Positions 38,199 through 46,620 of a stretch of DNA of 64,000 bases are shown here, one piece after another. Source of the stretch: Pseudarthrobacter sp. NIBRBAC000502772 (GTDB lineage: Bacteria; Actinomycetota; Actinomycetes; Actinomycetales; Micrococcaceae); assembly GCF_006517235.1 (NCBI RefSeq), contig NZ_CP041188.1, forward strand, positions 1 through 64,000, written 5' to 3'. The stretch's first letter is position 1; the number at the start of each line of letters is the position of its first letter. The notes beneath the pieces were generated by a model. The model was given only the letters and a program-made list of their open reading frames with translations. It was not told the DNA's origin and did no database searches. A program made the position numbers and the translations under genes.

Positions 38199-38556
38199 CA
38201 GCGTACCCTGTCTCATAGCACTCGGGCCGGAAGACGGACTAGAGAGCGCCAGCGGGGCCGGCCCCGGAATCGGGAAGGACACTCGGGGACGGGTTGTGTC
38301 GGGACAAGGTGGTCCGGGATCCTAGGCCGCTCCCTGATGACCGCCGGTTCGCTGAGCCTGCCCGGCCAGTACTCCGTTTCCCGGAGAGTTCGGCGAGGAG
38401 TGCTCGGCCCAGGACTCGGCCCCGACCGTGCGGAGGGTGTTTTCCTCGGCCACGGCCGTGGCCTCATTCTCGCAGAACCCGGCCGCTTTGCGCTTGGTGG
38501 CGGATTCCGGTGGAGAGGTTCAGTGGCGACCTTGTTCGCTTCTTCACTGGGCCTCT
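38199..38556. other. Gene-free stretch
   Basis: Both strands stay open in short GC-rich frames but nothing has a ribosome site or motif. It separates the convergent regulator and MBL-hydrolase genes. Confidence 0.4.
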
Positions 38557-39177
38557 TCACTGGGCCAGCTGCGCCAGGGTCTCCCGCTCCGCACCAATGG
38601 TGGTGCTGTTGCCATGGCCTGTGCGGACCACGGTTTTGGCCGGCAGCGGAAGCAGCCGATCTCGGATGGAGGTCAGGATCGTGGGGTAGTCGCTGTAGGA
38701 GCGTCCTGTCGCTCCCGGGCCACCATTAAAGAGGGTATCGCCGGTGAAGATCGTTCCCTCGCTTTCGAGGTAGAAGCAGGTGGAGCCCGGGGAATGGCCC
38801 GGGGTGTGGATGGCCAACAGCGCGGTGCCGCCCACCTCGAACACGTCACCGTCCCCGTGATACCGGTCCGGTTCAGTATCAGGGTAGACCTGCTTCCAGA
38901 GGACCAGGTCCTCCGGGTTCAGGACGAGCGGGGCGCCGACAGCGCCCGCGACCTGCCGCGCCGCGCCGATGTGATCGTTGTGCGCGTGGGTCAGCAGAAT
39001 CGCCAGGACCTTCCGGCCGCGGACCTGGTTGATGATCGCCTCGGCGTCATGCGGGCAGTCGATGATCACGCATTCATCGTCGTTGCCCACGATCCAGACG
39101 TTGTTGTCCACGTCCCAGGTGCCGCCGTCGAGTGCAAACGTTCCCGAGGTGATCAGGTTTTCGATGGTGACTGTCAT
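38557..39177 (-). CDS. MBL-fold hydrolase (glyoxalase II-like)
   Basis: 206 residues. Metal motif LLTHAHNDHIG (H-x-H-x-D-H), IHTPGHSPGSTCFY, FTGDTLFNGG and the final HGNSTTIG. In mycothiol-producing actinobacteria such a gene lies directly behind the S-(hydroxymethyl)mycothiol dehydrogenase gene, where it may hydrolyse S-formylmycothiol. Here it overlaps by 4 bp (ATGA) a chimeric frame that ends in exactly that dehydrogenase's C-terminus. Confidence 0.85.
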   Translation of the reverse strand: MTVTIENLITSGTFALDGGTWDVDNNVWIVGNDDECVIIDCPHDAEAIINQVRGRKVLAILLTHAHNDHIGAARQVAGAVGAPLVLNPEDLVLWKQVYPDTEPDRYHGDGDVFEVGGTALLAIHTPGHSPGSTCFYLESEGTIFTGDTLFNGGPGATGRSYSDYPTILTSIRDRLLPLPAKTVVRTGHGNSTTIGAERETLAQLAQ

Positions 39178-39494
39178 GAGAGCTCCTTCTGGGACTGTAC
39201 TTCGACGATCGGGCACAGGACTTTTTCCTCGTACATCTTGGTAAAGACTTCCGCCACGTCGCCAGTGGTGATGCGCTCGGTCACGAAGGTGTCCAGGTCC
39301 AGCACACTGATCCGGCAGGGGTGTTCGCGGCTGGCCTCGTTGGCGGCCTCGATCGTTTCTTCCTCGAGCCCGGACCGGGTCACGACCACGAGGGTCAGGA
39401 CCCGGCCCAGGGCAATCACGCCGCCCTGCTCGCGCAGGGACATGATTTTCTTGGAGATCTTCGAGGTAGTGGTGTCCGGCAAATCTACAATCAT
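39174..39494 (-). pseudogene. Chimeric remnant: OpcA N-terminus joined to MscR-type dehydrogenase C-terminus
   Basis: 106 residues in one open frame. Residues 1-65 (MIVDLPDTTTSKISKKI up to EHPCRISVL) match the start of OpcA, the G6PDH assembly protein. Residues 66-106 (DLDTFVTERITTGDVAEVFTKM and onward) match the C-terminal end of a zinc alcohol dehydrogenase of the mycothiol-dependent formaldehyde dehydrogenase type. An in-frame deletion between the two genes explains this. Neither OpcA nor the dehydrogenase can be functional. It overlaps zwf and the MBL gene by 4 bp each. Confidence 0.75.
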
Positions 39495-41047
39495 GGCCTT
39501 CTCCAGGTTCGTCCGTCGCGGGCCAGCAGTTCATCCGCCGAGGCAGGGCCCCAGCTGCCGGGAGCGTAAGGCTCCGGCTGCTCAGCCAAACCGGCCCAGT
39601 AATCTTCAAAGGGGTCCAGGATCTTCCAGGACAGCTCCACCTCCGCGTGCCGCGGGAACAGCGGCGGCTCGCCCAAAAGCACATCAAGGATCAGCCGCTC
39701 GTACGCTTCGGGGCTGGACTCGGTGAAGGAGTGCCCGTAACCAAAGTCCATGGTCACGTCCCGGACTTCCATCTGCGTGCCCGGGACCTTAGACCCGAAC
39801 CGGATCGTCGCACCCTCATCGGGCTGGACCCGGATCACCACCGCGTTCTGGCCGAAGTCATCCTCCCCATGGTCACGGAAGAGCAGGTTCGGGGCGCGTT
39901 TGAACACCACCGCGATCTCCGTCACCCGCCGGCCCAGGCGCTTGCCGGCGCGCAGGTAGAACGGCACACCGGCCCAGCGGCGGGTATGGATATCCACCCG
40001 GATCGCCGCGAACGTCTCGGTCTTCGAATCGGCCGGGATACCCTCTTCCTCCAGGTAGCCCTGGACCTGTTCCCCGCCCTGCCAGCCGCCGGCGAACTGC
40101 CCGCGCGCCGAATGAGTGGACAAATCCTCCGGGAGTTTCACCGCGGCGAGGACCTTTTCCTTCTCCGCCCGCAGATCATCGGCGTTGAAGGAAATGGGCT
40201 CCTCCATCGCCGTCAACGCCAGCAGCTGCAGCAGGTGGTTCTGGATCACGTCGCGGGCAGCGCCCACACCGTCGTAATACCCGGCACGGCCGCCCGTGCC
40301 GATGTCCTCGGCCATCGTGATCTGGACATGGTCCACGTAATTCGCGTTCCACAACGGCTCGAACAACTGGTTCGCGAAACGCAACGCCAGGATGTTCTGG
40401 ACCGTTTCCTTACCCAGGTAGTGGTCGATCCGGAACACCGCATCCGGCGGGAACACCGACTCCACAATGTCGTTCAGCTGCCGGGCCGACTCCAGGTCAT
40501 GCCCGAACGGCTTCTCGATCACCACCCGCCGCCACTTCTCACCCTCAGCCTGCGCGAGCCCATGCTTGGAGAGCTGCCGGCAGACCTGCTCAAACGCCTT
40601 CGGCGGGATCGAGAGATAGAACGCGTGATTACCCCGCGTTCCGCGGACCTCATCAAGCCCCGCGATCGTGTCACCCAACCGCTCAAACGAATCATCGTCG
40701 TCGAACTCGCCCTGGACAAAACGGACACCCTCAGCGAGCTGGTTCCACACCGCCTCATCAAACGGCGTCCGCGAATACGCCTTCACCGAAGACTTCACCT
40801 CGGCAGCGAACTCCGCATCCGACCACGGACGGCCGCCGAAACCCACCAACGCGAAACTCGGCGGCAACAACCCCCGGTTCGCCAGGTCATACACGGCCGG
40901 CATGAGCTTCTTACGGGCAAGATCCCCGGCCACCCCGAAGAGCACCAACGAGGACGGACCGGCAATCCGATTCAAACGACGGTCACGCGGATCCCGGAGC
41001 GGGTTATGCTCGGACCTCACACTCGAATCAACGTAAATAACAGACAT
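39491..41047 (-). CDS. zwf: Glucose-6-phosphate 1-dehydrogenase
   Basis: 518 residues. Dinucleotide loop FGVAGDLARKKLMPAV, EKPFGHDLESA, the active-site RIDHYLGKETVQN and the C-terminal YWAGLAEQPEPYAPGSWGP. It oxidises glucose-6-phosphate and would run the dissimilatory RuMP cycle, oxidising formaldehyde carbon to CO2 via hexose phosphate. Its usual partner OpcA is truncated here, so activity may depend on another opcA elsewhere. Confidence 0.94.
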   Translation of the reverse strand: MSVIYVDSSVRSEHNPLRDPRDRRLNRIAGPSSLVLFGVAGDLARKKLMPAVYDLANRGLLPPSFALVGFGGRPWSDAEFAAEVKSSVKAYSRTPFDEAVWNQLAEGVRFVQGEFDDDDSFERLGDTIAGLDEVRGTRGNHAFYLSIPPKAFEQVCRQLSKHGLAQAEGEKWRRVVIEKPFGHDLESARQLNDIVESVFPPDAVFRIDHYLGKETVQNILALRFANQLFEPLWNANYVDHVQITMAEDIGTGGRAGYYDGVGAARDVIQNHLLQLLALTAMEEPISFNADDLRAEKEKVLAAVKLPEDLSTHSARGQFAGGWQGGEQVQGYLEEEGIPADSKTETFAAIRVDIHTRRWAGVPFYLRAGKRLGRRVTEIAVVFKRAPNLLFRDHGEDDFGQNAVVIRVQPDEGATIRFGSKVPGTQMEVRDVTMDFGYGHSFTESSPEAYERLILDVLLGEPPLFPRHAEVELSWKILDPFEDYWAGLAEQPEPYAPGSWGPASADELLARDGRTWRRP

Positions 41048-41093
41048 TCTTGCCTTCTAACTGTCGACAGGCAGTGCGCCCGTCGACCGTCGG

Positions 41094-41309
41094 TCACGAG
41101 AGTATCTGCTCGCGGGTCTCCCCAAAGGGAACCGTGTCGCTGAGCGCGAGCGTGTACCGGCCAGGATGATGGCGGGTGACCAGGATGCCGGCAAAGCTTT
41201 GGGGCATCGCTACTTGCCGGAGCATGGCCTCTGCATCGTCGAGCAACTCGTAAAGTCGACCAGGCTCGGTAACGAGGACTTCCAATTGCTCGGGGGCCTG
41301 ACTATGCAT
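41094..41309 (-). CDS. Small hypothetical protein
   Basis: 71 residues (MHSQAPEQLEVLVTEPGRLYEL...) of mixed alpha/beta character, ending FGETREQILS. An AAGGAA site lies ten bases upstream of the ATG. It sits 46 bp before zwf in the same direction. No domain recognised. Confidence 0.5.
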   Translation of the reverse strand: MHSQAPEQLEVLVTEPGRLYELLDDAEAMLRQVAMPQSFAGILVTRHHPGRYTLALSDTVPFGETREQILS

Positions 41310-41385
41310 GATGAACAGCTTCCTTCCAAAGGATTTGAGTCCCCCGATGTGTCAACCCCTCATCCTTGAGGGGTGGTGGTGCTTC

Positions 41386-41631
41386 TTAGATCGAATACAG
41401 TACGACGGGATCATCACGAACAAACAGACGGCGGCAGCCTGTGCAGTTCTCGATGACCCATATCAGTCCGCCGTCGTCGGCGCCGTCATCCACATAGGCT
41501 GCGTAGAGGAACGAATCGATGGACCAGACTTCAACGCAGTCCCCGTGCTGAAGGGAACCCCACTCCAGGACAGGCTGCTGGTCGGGGCATATGCGAGTTC
41601 CCCCGGACGGTCCCACTGTTTGTTGATTCAT
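41386..41631 (-). CDS. Small hypothetical protein
   Basis: 81 residues with a W-rich, beta-type composition (LEWGSLQHGDCVEVWSIDS, GLIWVIENCTGCRRLF). GGGAAAG lies nine bases before the ATG. It is the first small gene after the hairpin array at the end of hps2. No family recognised. Confidence 0.5.
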   Translation of the reverse strand: MNQQTVGPSGGTRICPDQQPVLEWGSLQHGDCVEVWSIDSFLYAAYVDDGADDGGLIWVIENCTGCRRLFVRDDPVVLYSI

Positions 41632-41654
41632 GTCTTATGTCTTTCCCCCGAACA

Positions 41655-41784
41655 TGTACTGCCCGCGGTGACGTTCTCCGCGGGCAGTACAGGTAGGGAA
41701 TTCCGCGGATGCGGGTCCCCTGAAGTTGCAGGGGCTGAACCCCGGAGGTGTCGTCCCGCAGCTTTACGGGTGTGGGACGACACC
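41655..41784 (-). terminator. Three consecutive hairpins after hps2
   Basis: Perfect hairpins at 41655-41691 (14-bp stem), 41717-41734 (6-bp stem, CCCCTG/CAGGGG) and 41747-41784 (11-bp stem) follow one another within 130 bp. They end the phi-hps2 transcript or modulate read-through to the small genes and zwf. No U tracts are seen. Confidence 0.65.
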
Positions 41785-41797
41785 GTCACTCGGATGG

Positions 41798-42421
41798 TTA
41801 GACGATGGCAGCGCGGAGCTGCTTCGCTGCCAGTGCCGGGTCGGCCGCGCTGTAGATGCCGCCTCCGACGACGGCTACGTCAGCGCCGGCCTTCTGGACT
41901 GATTCGATGGTGGCGAGCTTCACGCCGCCTGCGACGGAGAACGGAACGCGCGCTTCTGCTCCGGCGCGGAGCAGTCCGGTCAGGTCGAAGCCGGGCAGGG
42001 CCTGCTCGTCGAGTCCGGCGTGCATCTCTACGAACTTGGCACCCAGGGCGCGGGCTTCCTTGGCGCGGGTGACCTTGTCCGCCACGCCGATGAGGTCAAC
42101 GACGATGCCCTTGTTGTGGGCCTTGGCTGCCTTGACTGCGCCGGCGATGGTGGAGTCGTCGGCGGTGCCGAGCACAGTGACCAGGTCGGCGCCGGCCTTG
42201 AAAGCGATGTCGGCTTCGAGTTCTCCGGCGTCCATGGTCTTCATGTCAGCGAAGACGATCTTGTCCGGGTGGGCGTTCTTGACGGCGGTGACGGCGGAGA
42301 GGCCGGCAGCCTTGATCAAGGGGGTGCCCAGCTCGATGATGTCGACGAACTCGGCGACCTGGCCGGCCAGTTCGAGGGCGGCTTCAGTGGTCAGGACGTC
42401 CATAGCAACTTGGAGTTTCAT
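41798..42421 (-). CDS. hxlA: 3-hexulose-6-phosphate synthase, copy 2
   Basis: 207 residues from ATG 42421; an upstream in-frame extension is rejected because it runs into the phi gene. Active-site ADMKTMDAGE, EMHAGLDEQ and FSVAGGVKLA are intact. It lies 55 bp behind phi, the classical order for the two key RuMP enzymes, and is the likely main formaldehyde-fixing enzyme here. Confidence 0.95.
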   Translation of the reverse strand: MKLQVAMDVLTTEAALELAGQVAEFVDIIELGTPLIKAAGLSAVTAVKNAHPDKIVFADMKTMDAGELEADIAFKAGADLVTVLGTADDSTIAGAVKAAKAHNKGIVVDLIGVADKVTRAKEARALGAKFVEMHAGLDEQALPGFDLTGLLRAGAEARVPFSVAGGVKLATIESVQKAGADVAVVGGGIYSAADPALAAKQLRAAIV

Positions 42422-42476
42422 GGTGTTGTTTTCCTTCTGTTGGGAACTGCGGTGGGTGTGGAAAATTGTGGTTCGG

Positions 42477-43067
42477 TTATTCGAGGTTGGCGTGCCGGAG
42501 CCAGAGCTGTTCGGCCGGTTCATCGGTGTTGTCCCACAGAGACTGGAAGAGGGCCTCGGTGGCGAGGAAAAGAACCTGTTCGAAGAGGGACCCGGAGTAC
42601 TGGCGGGAGACGCTGGAGCCGTGGTCGGTCTTCTGTGCGGCGGGAATGATCACCAGCGCGTCAGCGAAGCCGGCGAGAGGCGAATCCGGGTTGGTGGTGA
42701 ACGCCGCAATCCGAGCTCCGGCCTTCGCCGCTGTTTCCGCTGCCTTGACCACTCCCGAGGTCGTTCCCGATCCGGAAGCCACCAGGAGCAGGTCACCGGA
42801 GCTGATGGCGGGAGTGGTGGTGTCACCGGCGACGTGCACATTCAGGCCCAGGTGCATCAGCCTCATCGCAGCCATCCTCAACACCAGACCACTCCGGCCC
42901 GCACCGGCGACGAAAACCCGGCCCGCCCCACCGAGGTGCCCTGCCAGATGGCTTGCCAGGACGGCCATCTGCTCTTCGCTGATGCCTGCGGACGTAACCG
43001 CAATCTCGTCCTGGACAAGGGAAAGATTGCGCGTGACGGCATGTGCGCCGGTTGCTGTCGGATTCAC
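42477..43067 (-). CDS. hxlB: 6-phospho-3-hexuloisomerase
   Basis: 196 residues, one SIS domain: VFVAGAGRSGLVLRMAAMRLMHLG, LLLVASGSGTTSGVVKAAE, ARIAAFTTNPDSPLA and the catalytic-region end SVSRQYSGSLFEQVLFL. It converts hexulose-6-phosphate to fructose-6-phosphate. GTG 43067 is preferred over ATG 43091 because it follows GAAGGGA and because GTG-AATCCGACAGCAA is shared with the tkt start. Confidence 0.94.
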   Translation of the reverse strand: MNPTATGAHAVTRNLSLVQDEIAVTSAGISEEQMAVLASHLAGHLGGAGRVFVAGAGRSGLVLRMAAMRLMHLGLNVHVAGDTTTPAISSGDLLLVASGSGTTSGVVKAAETAAKAGARIAAFTTNPDSPLAGFADALVIIPAAQKTDHGSSVSRQYSGSLFEQVLFLATEALFQSLWDNTDEPAEQLWLRHANLE

Positions 43068-43200
43068 GATGTGTTCCCTTCGATGGGTCATCGGCCTGTA
43101 GCGGCCGAAAGGATGCTTTCTGGTTGATATCCATCATCCCGAGACGAATGGGCGGGGGTAACACTGTTTTCTGACGGTTCTGACTACACTTAAGGATTAG
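43068..43200 (-). promoter_or_regulatory. RuMP leader module, copy 4 (upstream of phi-hps2)
   Basis: Reads CTAATCCTTAAGTGTAG (degenerate dyad), CAGAAAACAGTGTTAC, GATGGATATCAACCAG and GGCCGATGACCC in the direction of transcription. It is the closest relative of the copies at tkt and the aquaporin. Confidence 0.8.
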
Positions 43201-43214
43201 GCGTCCGTTCCGTC

Positions 43215-43535
43215 CTCGATACACTGACCGGTTCAGCGCAGCCGCGACGTCGGTGATGGTGCTGAGCTCGTTGATTTTCATGACCAGTTCGACCCGGGTG
43301 AAGAGCCGGTCTATGAGGCGGAAGTTGCCGCGGGTAATCCGCGCGACGGCTGCGATGGCTTGAGCGTCCGTGGAGTCTTCCGTCCAGGCCCAGTACGCAG
43401 CTCCACCCGTGGAAACCCGCGCAATGCCATCAGAACAGGCCTCAGCGAAACTTTGCATCACCGCGTTAAGGGTCCGTGACGACGTCACGTTCCACCGGCG
43501 GGATAGCGAAGCCGCCGCCTTCGCGGTCGATGGGC
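43215..43535 (-). pseudogene. Chimera of fba N-terminal fragment and transposon ATPase fragment
   Basis: 43385-43535 reads TSSRTLNAVMQSFAEACSDGIA and VSTGGAAYW, the segment around residues 28-62 of class II aldolase, with a frameshift at its start. It is joined in frame to ITRGNFRLIDRLFTRVELVMKIN, the end of a TniB/AAA-type transposition ATPase. Neither part is functional. Confidence 0.7.
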
Positions 43536-43565
43536 GGGCTCACCCTACCTGGCAAGTAGTCAGCC

Positions 43566-43840
43566 GTGGCACCACATGATGATGTCTTCACACGCCCGCC
43601 GATTGACGGGGCCCTTTCGGGCCTGCCGAACTGGCGCTACCGTTTGGGAGGCCTCGTCACTATTTACAAGACGCCGACGACGGCGGACGCGCTCGAGCTG
43701 ATTGCCGCCGTCGGGCGTCTTTCCGAGGAGAAGAACCACCACCCGGACCTTGAACTGCCGCTACAACCGCGTGTTCACGCGGCGTTACCTCGCACGACGC
43801 GGGCGGTGAAGTAGGCCGCGTAACATCGCATCCGCGGCAG
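43566..43840 (+). pseudogene. Frameshifted pterin-4a-carbinolamine dehydratase-like gene
   Basis: PNWRYRLGGLVTIYKTPTTADALELIAAVGR and EEKNHHPDLE match PCD/DCoH proteins, including the catalytic HHPD. The frame then breaks: the expected YNRVFTR and TSHDAGGEV are found in two other frames. The gene is dead. Confidence 0.7.
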
Positions 43841-43954
43841 TCCTCGCCAAGGTGCCGAAGAGGCCGGGCGGCAGCCTGAAGGCCGTGGTGGGGTCGATCG
43901 CGACGACCTGTACGGTCAGGCGCCATGCCAAGGGCTGGCTCCTCTCCTTTTTTG

Positions 43955-44215
43955 ACCGCGAGAATGCTGGTGCCGACTCGCACAAAGAACTCCACGTCAC
44001 CGCCGTCATCGACGCCGGCGAAACAGTGTTAGGCACCAGGAGCTTCCCTACACCACGCATACGGCTACCATGCGATGCTCGCCTGGATCGGCGAGTTCGG
44101 TGACCTGGCCGGATCGGAGTCGAGGGCACCGGGGTGCTACGGCGCTGACATGACCCGCCACTTCGCCAAAGCCGGCGTCATGATCCCTGAGGTCGACCGA
44201 CCCGACCGCTCCCAC
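43955..44215 (+). pseudogene. IS110-family transposase fragment
   Basis: Joined frames read GADSHKELHVTAVIDAGETVLGTRSFPT, then GYHAMLAWIGEFGDLA, VEGTGCYGA and EVDRPDRS, the N-terminal RuvC-like domain of IS110 transposases. Frameshifts and the missing C-terminal half make it inactive. Confidence 0.8.
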
Positions 44216-44224
44216 GCCGTGCCA

Positions 44225-46045
44225 CTAATCCGCAGCGTCGACAGCTAGGCTGAGGCGGTCGACCCCATGCATGGCGTCGGCTGCCCTGACCAGGGTCAGG
44301 TGTGAGAATGCTTGGGGATAGTTGCCGGCCATCCGCTTTTCGTGGGTTGCGTACTCTTCGCTCAGCAAGCCGAGCTCGTTGGCGAGCCCCACGAGTTTGT
44401 CCATCAAGGTCTTTGCCTCCACCTGTCGCCCTGTGCGCGCGTACTGTTCCACGAGCCAAAATGAGCAGGCGAGGAAAGGATGTTCGCCCGGTTCCAGGCC
44501 GTCAACGCCACTCTCTGTTCTATAGCGCAGCAAAAGGCCGTCGTCGGTGAGGAGTTCTTCTTCCAGCCGTGCGACTGTGCCGAGCATGTGCTCGTCGTTG
44601 TAGGGGAGAAACCCGACTTGTGGCATGACTAGTAATGCAGCGTCTGTTTGACCTCCGCCGTAGGTTTGCGTAAAAGAGCCAATCCTCCGATCAAAACCCT
44701 CGCGCATGATCTCTTCACGCAACCGCTCACGGAGGTGCTCCCACTTTTCAGCATCGCCAGGTAATCCGTGGATCTGGACCGCCCGGATCCCGCTGTTGAA
44801 GGCGGCCCACATCATCACTCGTGAGTGGGTGAAGTATTGTGCGTCGCCGCGCATTTCCCACAGGCCGAAGTCTTTGTCATCGAAGTGTTTTTCGACGAAT
44901 CCCAAGAGTGCCCGCTGAAGGGCCCAGGAGAAGTGGTCTTCTTTACCCCCGGCCATTCGCAGTCTTTCCAATGCCACCATCACCTCGCCGACAACATCAG
45001 CCTGGAACTGCGATACTGCCGCGTTTCCAATTCGCACGGGCTTGGAGTCTTCATAGCCAGGGAGGTGCTCGAGTTCGCGTTCAGGAAGTTCCCGTTCTCC
45101 ACCCACCCCGTACATGATCTGCATTTGTTCGGGATCGCCGGCCAGTGCCCGAAGGAGCCAATTGCGCCACTCCAGTGCCTCCGTTTCATAGCCGTGGGTC
45201 AGCATCGACTCCAGTGTCAGGGCCGCGTCGCGCAACCAGCAGTATCGATAGTCCCAGTTCCGCGGTCCACCGAAATCCTCGGGGAGGGACGTTGTGGGCG
45301 CTGCCACAATGCCGCCCGTTTCAAAATGCGTCAGGGCTCGTAATACTAATAATGAACGCTTTACTGCACCCTCGTAGGTGCCGTCTTGTCGGCAGTGGCT
45401 TCCCCAGCGGCTCCAATACTCAGTTGCCTCTGCAAGGGCGACATCAACATTAGTTGCTGCTGGCAAAGGGCGGTGCGAGGGAAACCACGTTAGTTCGAAA
45501 TCCACCTTCTCGCCCTTTGAAATGAGGAATTCTCCCTCATGCCCGTGCGCTTGGGCTTGGGGAAGATGTGGCCCTCTTAGGGCCAGAGCATCCGGCCCGG
45601 CCATGGCCAGCAGGACCGGCGCCGCCGTCGGCCCGCTGTCGCGGACACGGCTCACCCAAGGCAAGACCGTCGAATATCCTGGCCGGATCCGAATTTCCTG
45701 GCGCATTTCAACGCTGCCGGCCAACCCGGTAACACGGCAGATAAGGGACGAACCGTTGTCCCCCAGCGGCATGAAATCGGTAACCAAGACCTTTCCACTG
45801 CCAGTCTTCCAAATGGTTTGGAGCACAAATGTCGAGTCAATGTAGTGCCGATCGACAACGACGGCATCTGATCCGCTGGGAGCCAACAGCCATCGGCCGT
45901 GCTCATCGGTGCCTACAAGTCGGCTAAACACGGACGGTGAGTCAAAGCGCGGAAAACAGAGCCAGTCCACGCTGCCGTCCCGGGATATGAGAGGCCCGGT
46001 TTGAAGATCGGAAAGCAACGCATAATCCTCTATGAGTGCAGCCAT
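44225..46045 (-). CDS. Glycoside hydrolase family 15 (glucoamylase/trehalase-like)
   Basis: 606 residues from ATG 46045. It starts ALIEDYALLSDLQTGPLISRDGSVDWLCFPRFDS, the hallmark of this family, and has NWDYRYCWLRDAALTLESML and HLTLVRAAD near the end; the (alpha/alpha)6 barrel is complete. Members hydrolyse alpha-glucosidic links, in actinobacteria often of trehalose. No signal peptide, so it should be cytoplasmic. The frame is open upstream to 46243 but family similarity begins at 46045. Confidence 0.88.
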   Translation of the reverse strand: MAALIEDYALLSDLQTGPLISRDGSVDWLCFPRFDSPSVFSRLVGTDEHGRWLLAPSGSDAVVVDRHYIDSTFVLQTIWKTGSGKVLVTDFMPLGDNGSSLICRVTGLAGSVEMRQEIRIRPGYSTVLPWVSRVRDSGPTAAPVLLAMAGPDALALRGPHLPQAQAHGHEGEFLISKGEKVDFELTWFPSHRPLPAATNVDVALAEATEYWSRWGSHCRQDGTYEGAVKRSLLVLRALTHFETGGIVAAPTTSLPEDFGGPRNWDYRYCWLRDAALTLESMLTHGYETEALEWRNWLLRALAGDPEQMQIMYGVGGERELPERELEHLPGYEDSKPVRIGNAAVSQFQADVVGEVMVALERLRMAGGKEDHFSWALQRALLGFVEKHFDDKDFGLWEMRGDAQYFTHSRVMMWAAFNSGIRAVQIHGLPGDAEKWEHLRERLREEIMREGFDRRIGSFTQTYGGGQTDAALLVMPQVGFLPYNDEHMLGTVARLEEELLTDDGLLLRYRTESGVDGLEPGEHPFLACSFWLVEQYARTGRQVEAKTLMDKLVGLANELGLLSEEYATHEKRMAGNYPQAFSHLTLVRAADAMHGVDRLSLAVDAAD

Positions 46046-46158
46046 GCTCCACTCAATCACAACTTGTCCCATCTCGGTCGGGCCAGCTGCTGTCAACATG
46101 GTCGGCGCAGAACCGCCCATGCCGGTAGATTCCACTTCCACGACCCGGTTGAGGCCGC

Positions 46159-46413
46159 TCATGGAGAAGAAACTACGTCCGGACGGCCACGCCCGCGTAC
46201 GGATTTCGAAGCGGGCAGGGCGCTCTGCAGCATCCTCACCCATTCATCCACCGATATGCCTCCTGGTGAATCCTTGAGCGAAAGCCGCTGCAGCATGCAG
46301 ACGACACCATCCAATGCGCGCCAAAGGGCAAGGACGCGAGGGAGCAAACAGCCCTCAGTGCGTGCAGCATTTGTCAATAGACGCCTGCATTCTTCTGAAC
46401 CTGCCATGTGCAT
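46159..46413 (-). CDS. Small hypothetical ORF upstream of GH15
   Basis: 84 codons starting MHMAGSEECRRLLTNAARTEGC after an AGGGA site. The product is helical and Arg/Leu-rich in its middle. It overlaps only the rejected 5' extension of GH15. No family recognised; it might be a decayed gene. The remaining DNA from 46046 to 46620 holds nothing else I can support. Confidence 0.3.
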   Translation of the reverse strand: MHMAGSEECRRLLTNAARTEGCLLPRVLALWRALDGVVCMLQRLSLKDSPGGISVDEWVRMLQSALPASKSVRGRGRPDVVSSP

Positions 46414-46620
46414 TCGTCCCTGAAAGTCAGCTGTCTGTCTGCCCGATGCCCGCAAGGGCAGGACTGCCTCTCGGAGCAGCTCCGCCCGGAGTGCCGAGCG
46501 TCCGCGACCCGGGCGATGGAACGAAATAGCGGCCACCGCAGCCCGTGCACGATCATCTTTGAGGGGAACGAAAAAGCTGTGGGCTCATGCATCCAGCTGT
46601 CATGCGGTACGATTCCACAC

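Noticed and set aside
39647..41143. 498-codon frame opposite zwf
   Set aside because: Low-complexity Arg/Leu/His translation, shadow of zwf.
46159..46413. Possible CsoR/FrmR-type repressor near the orphan leader
   Set aside because: I checked this small helical frame for the Cys-His-Cys and R-x-x-G-Q pattern of that family; it is absent.
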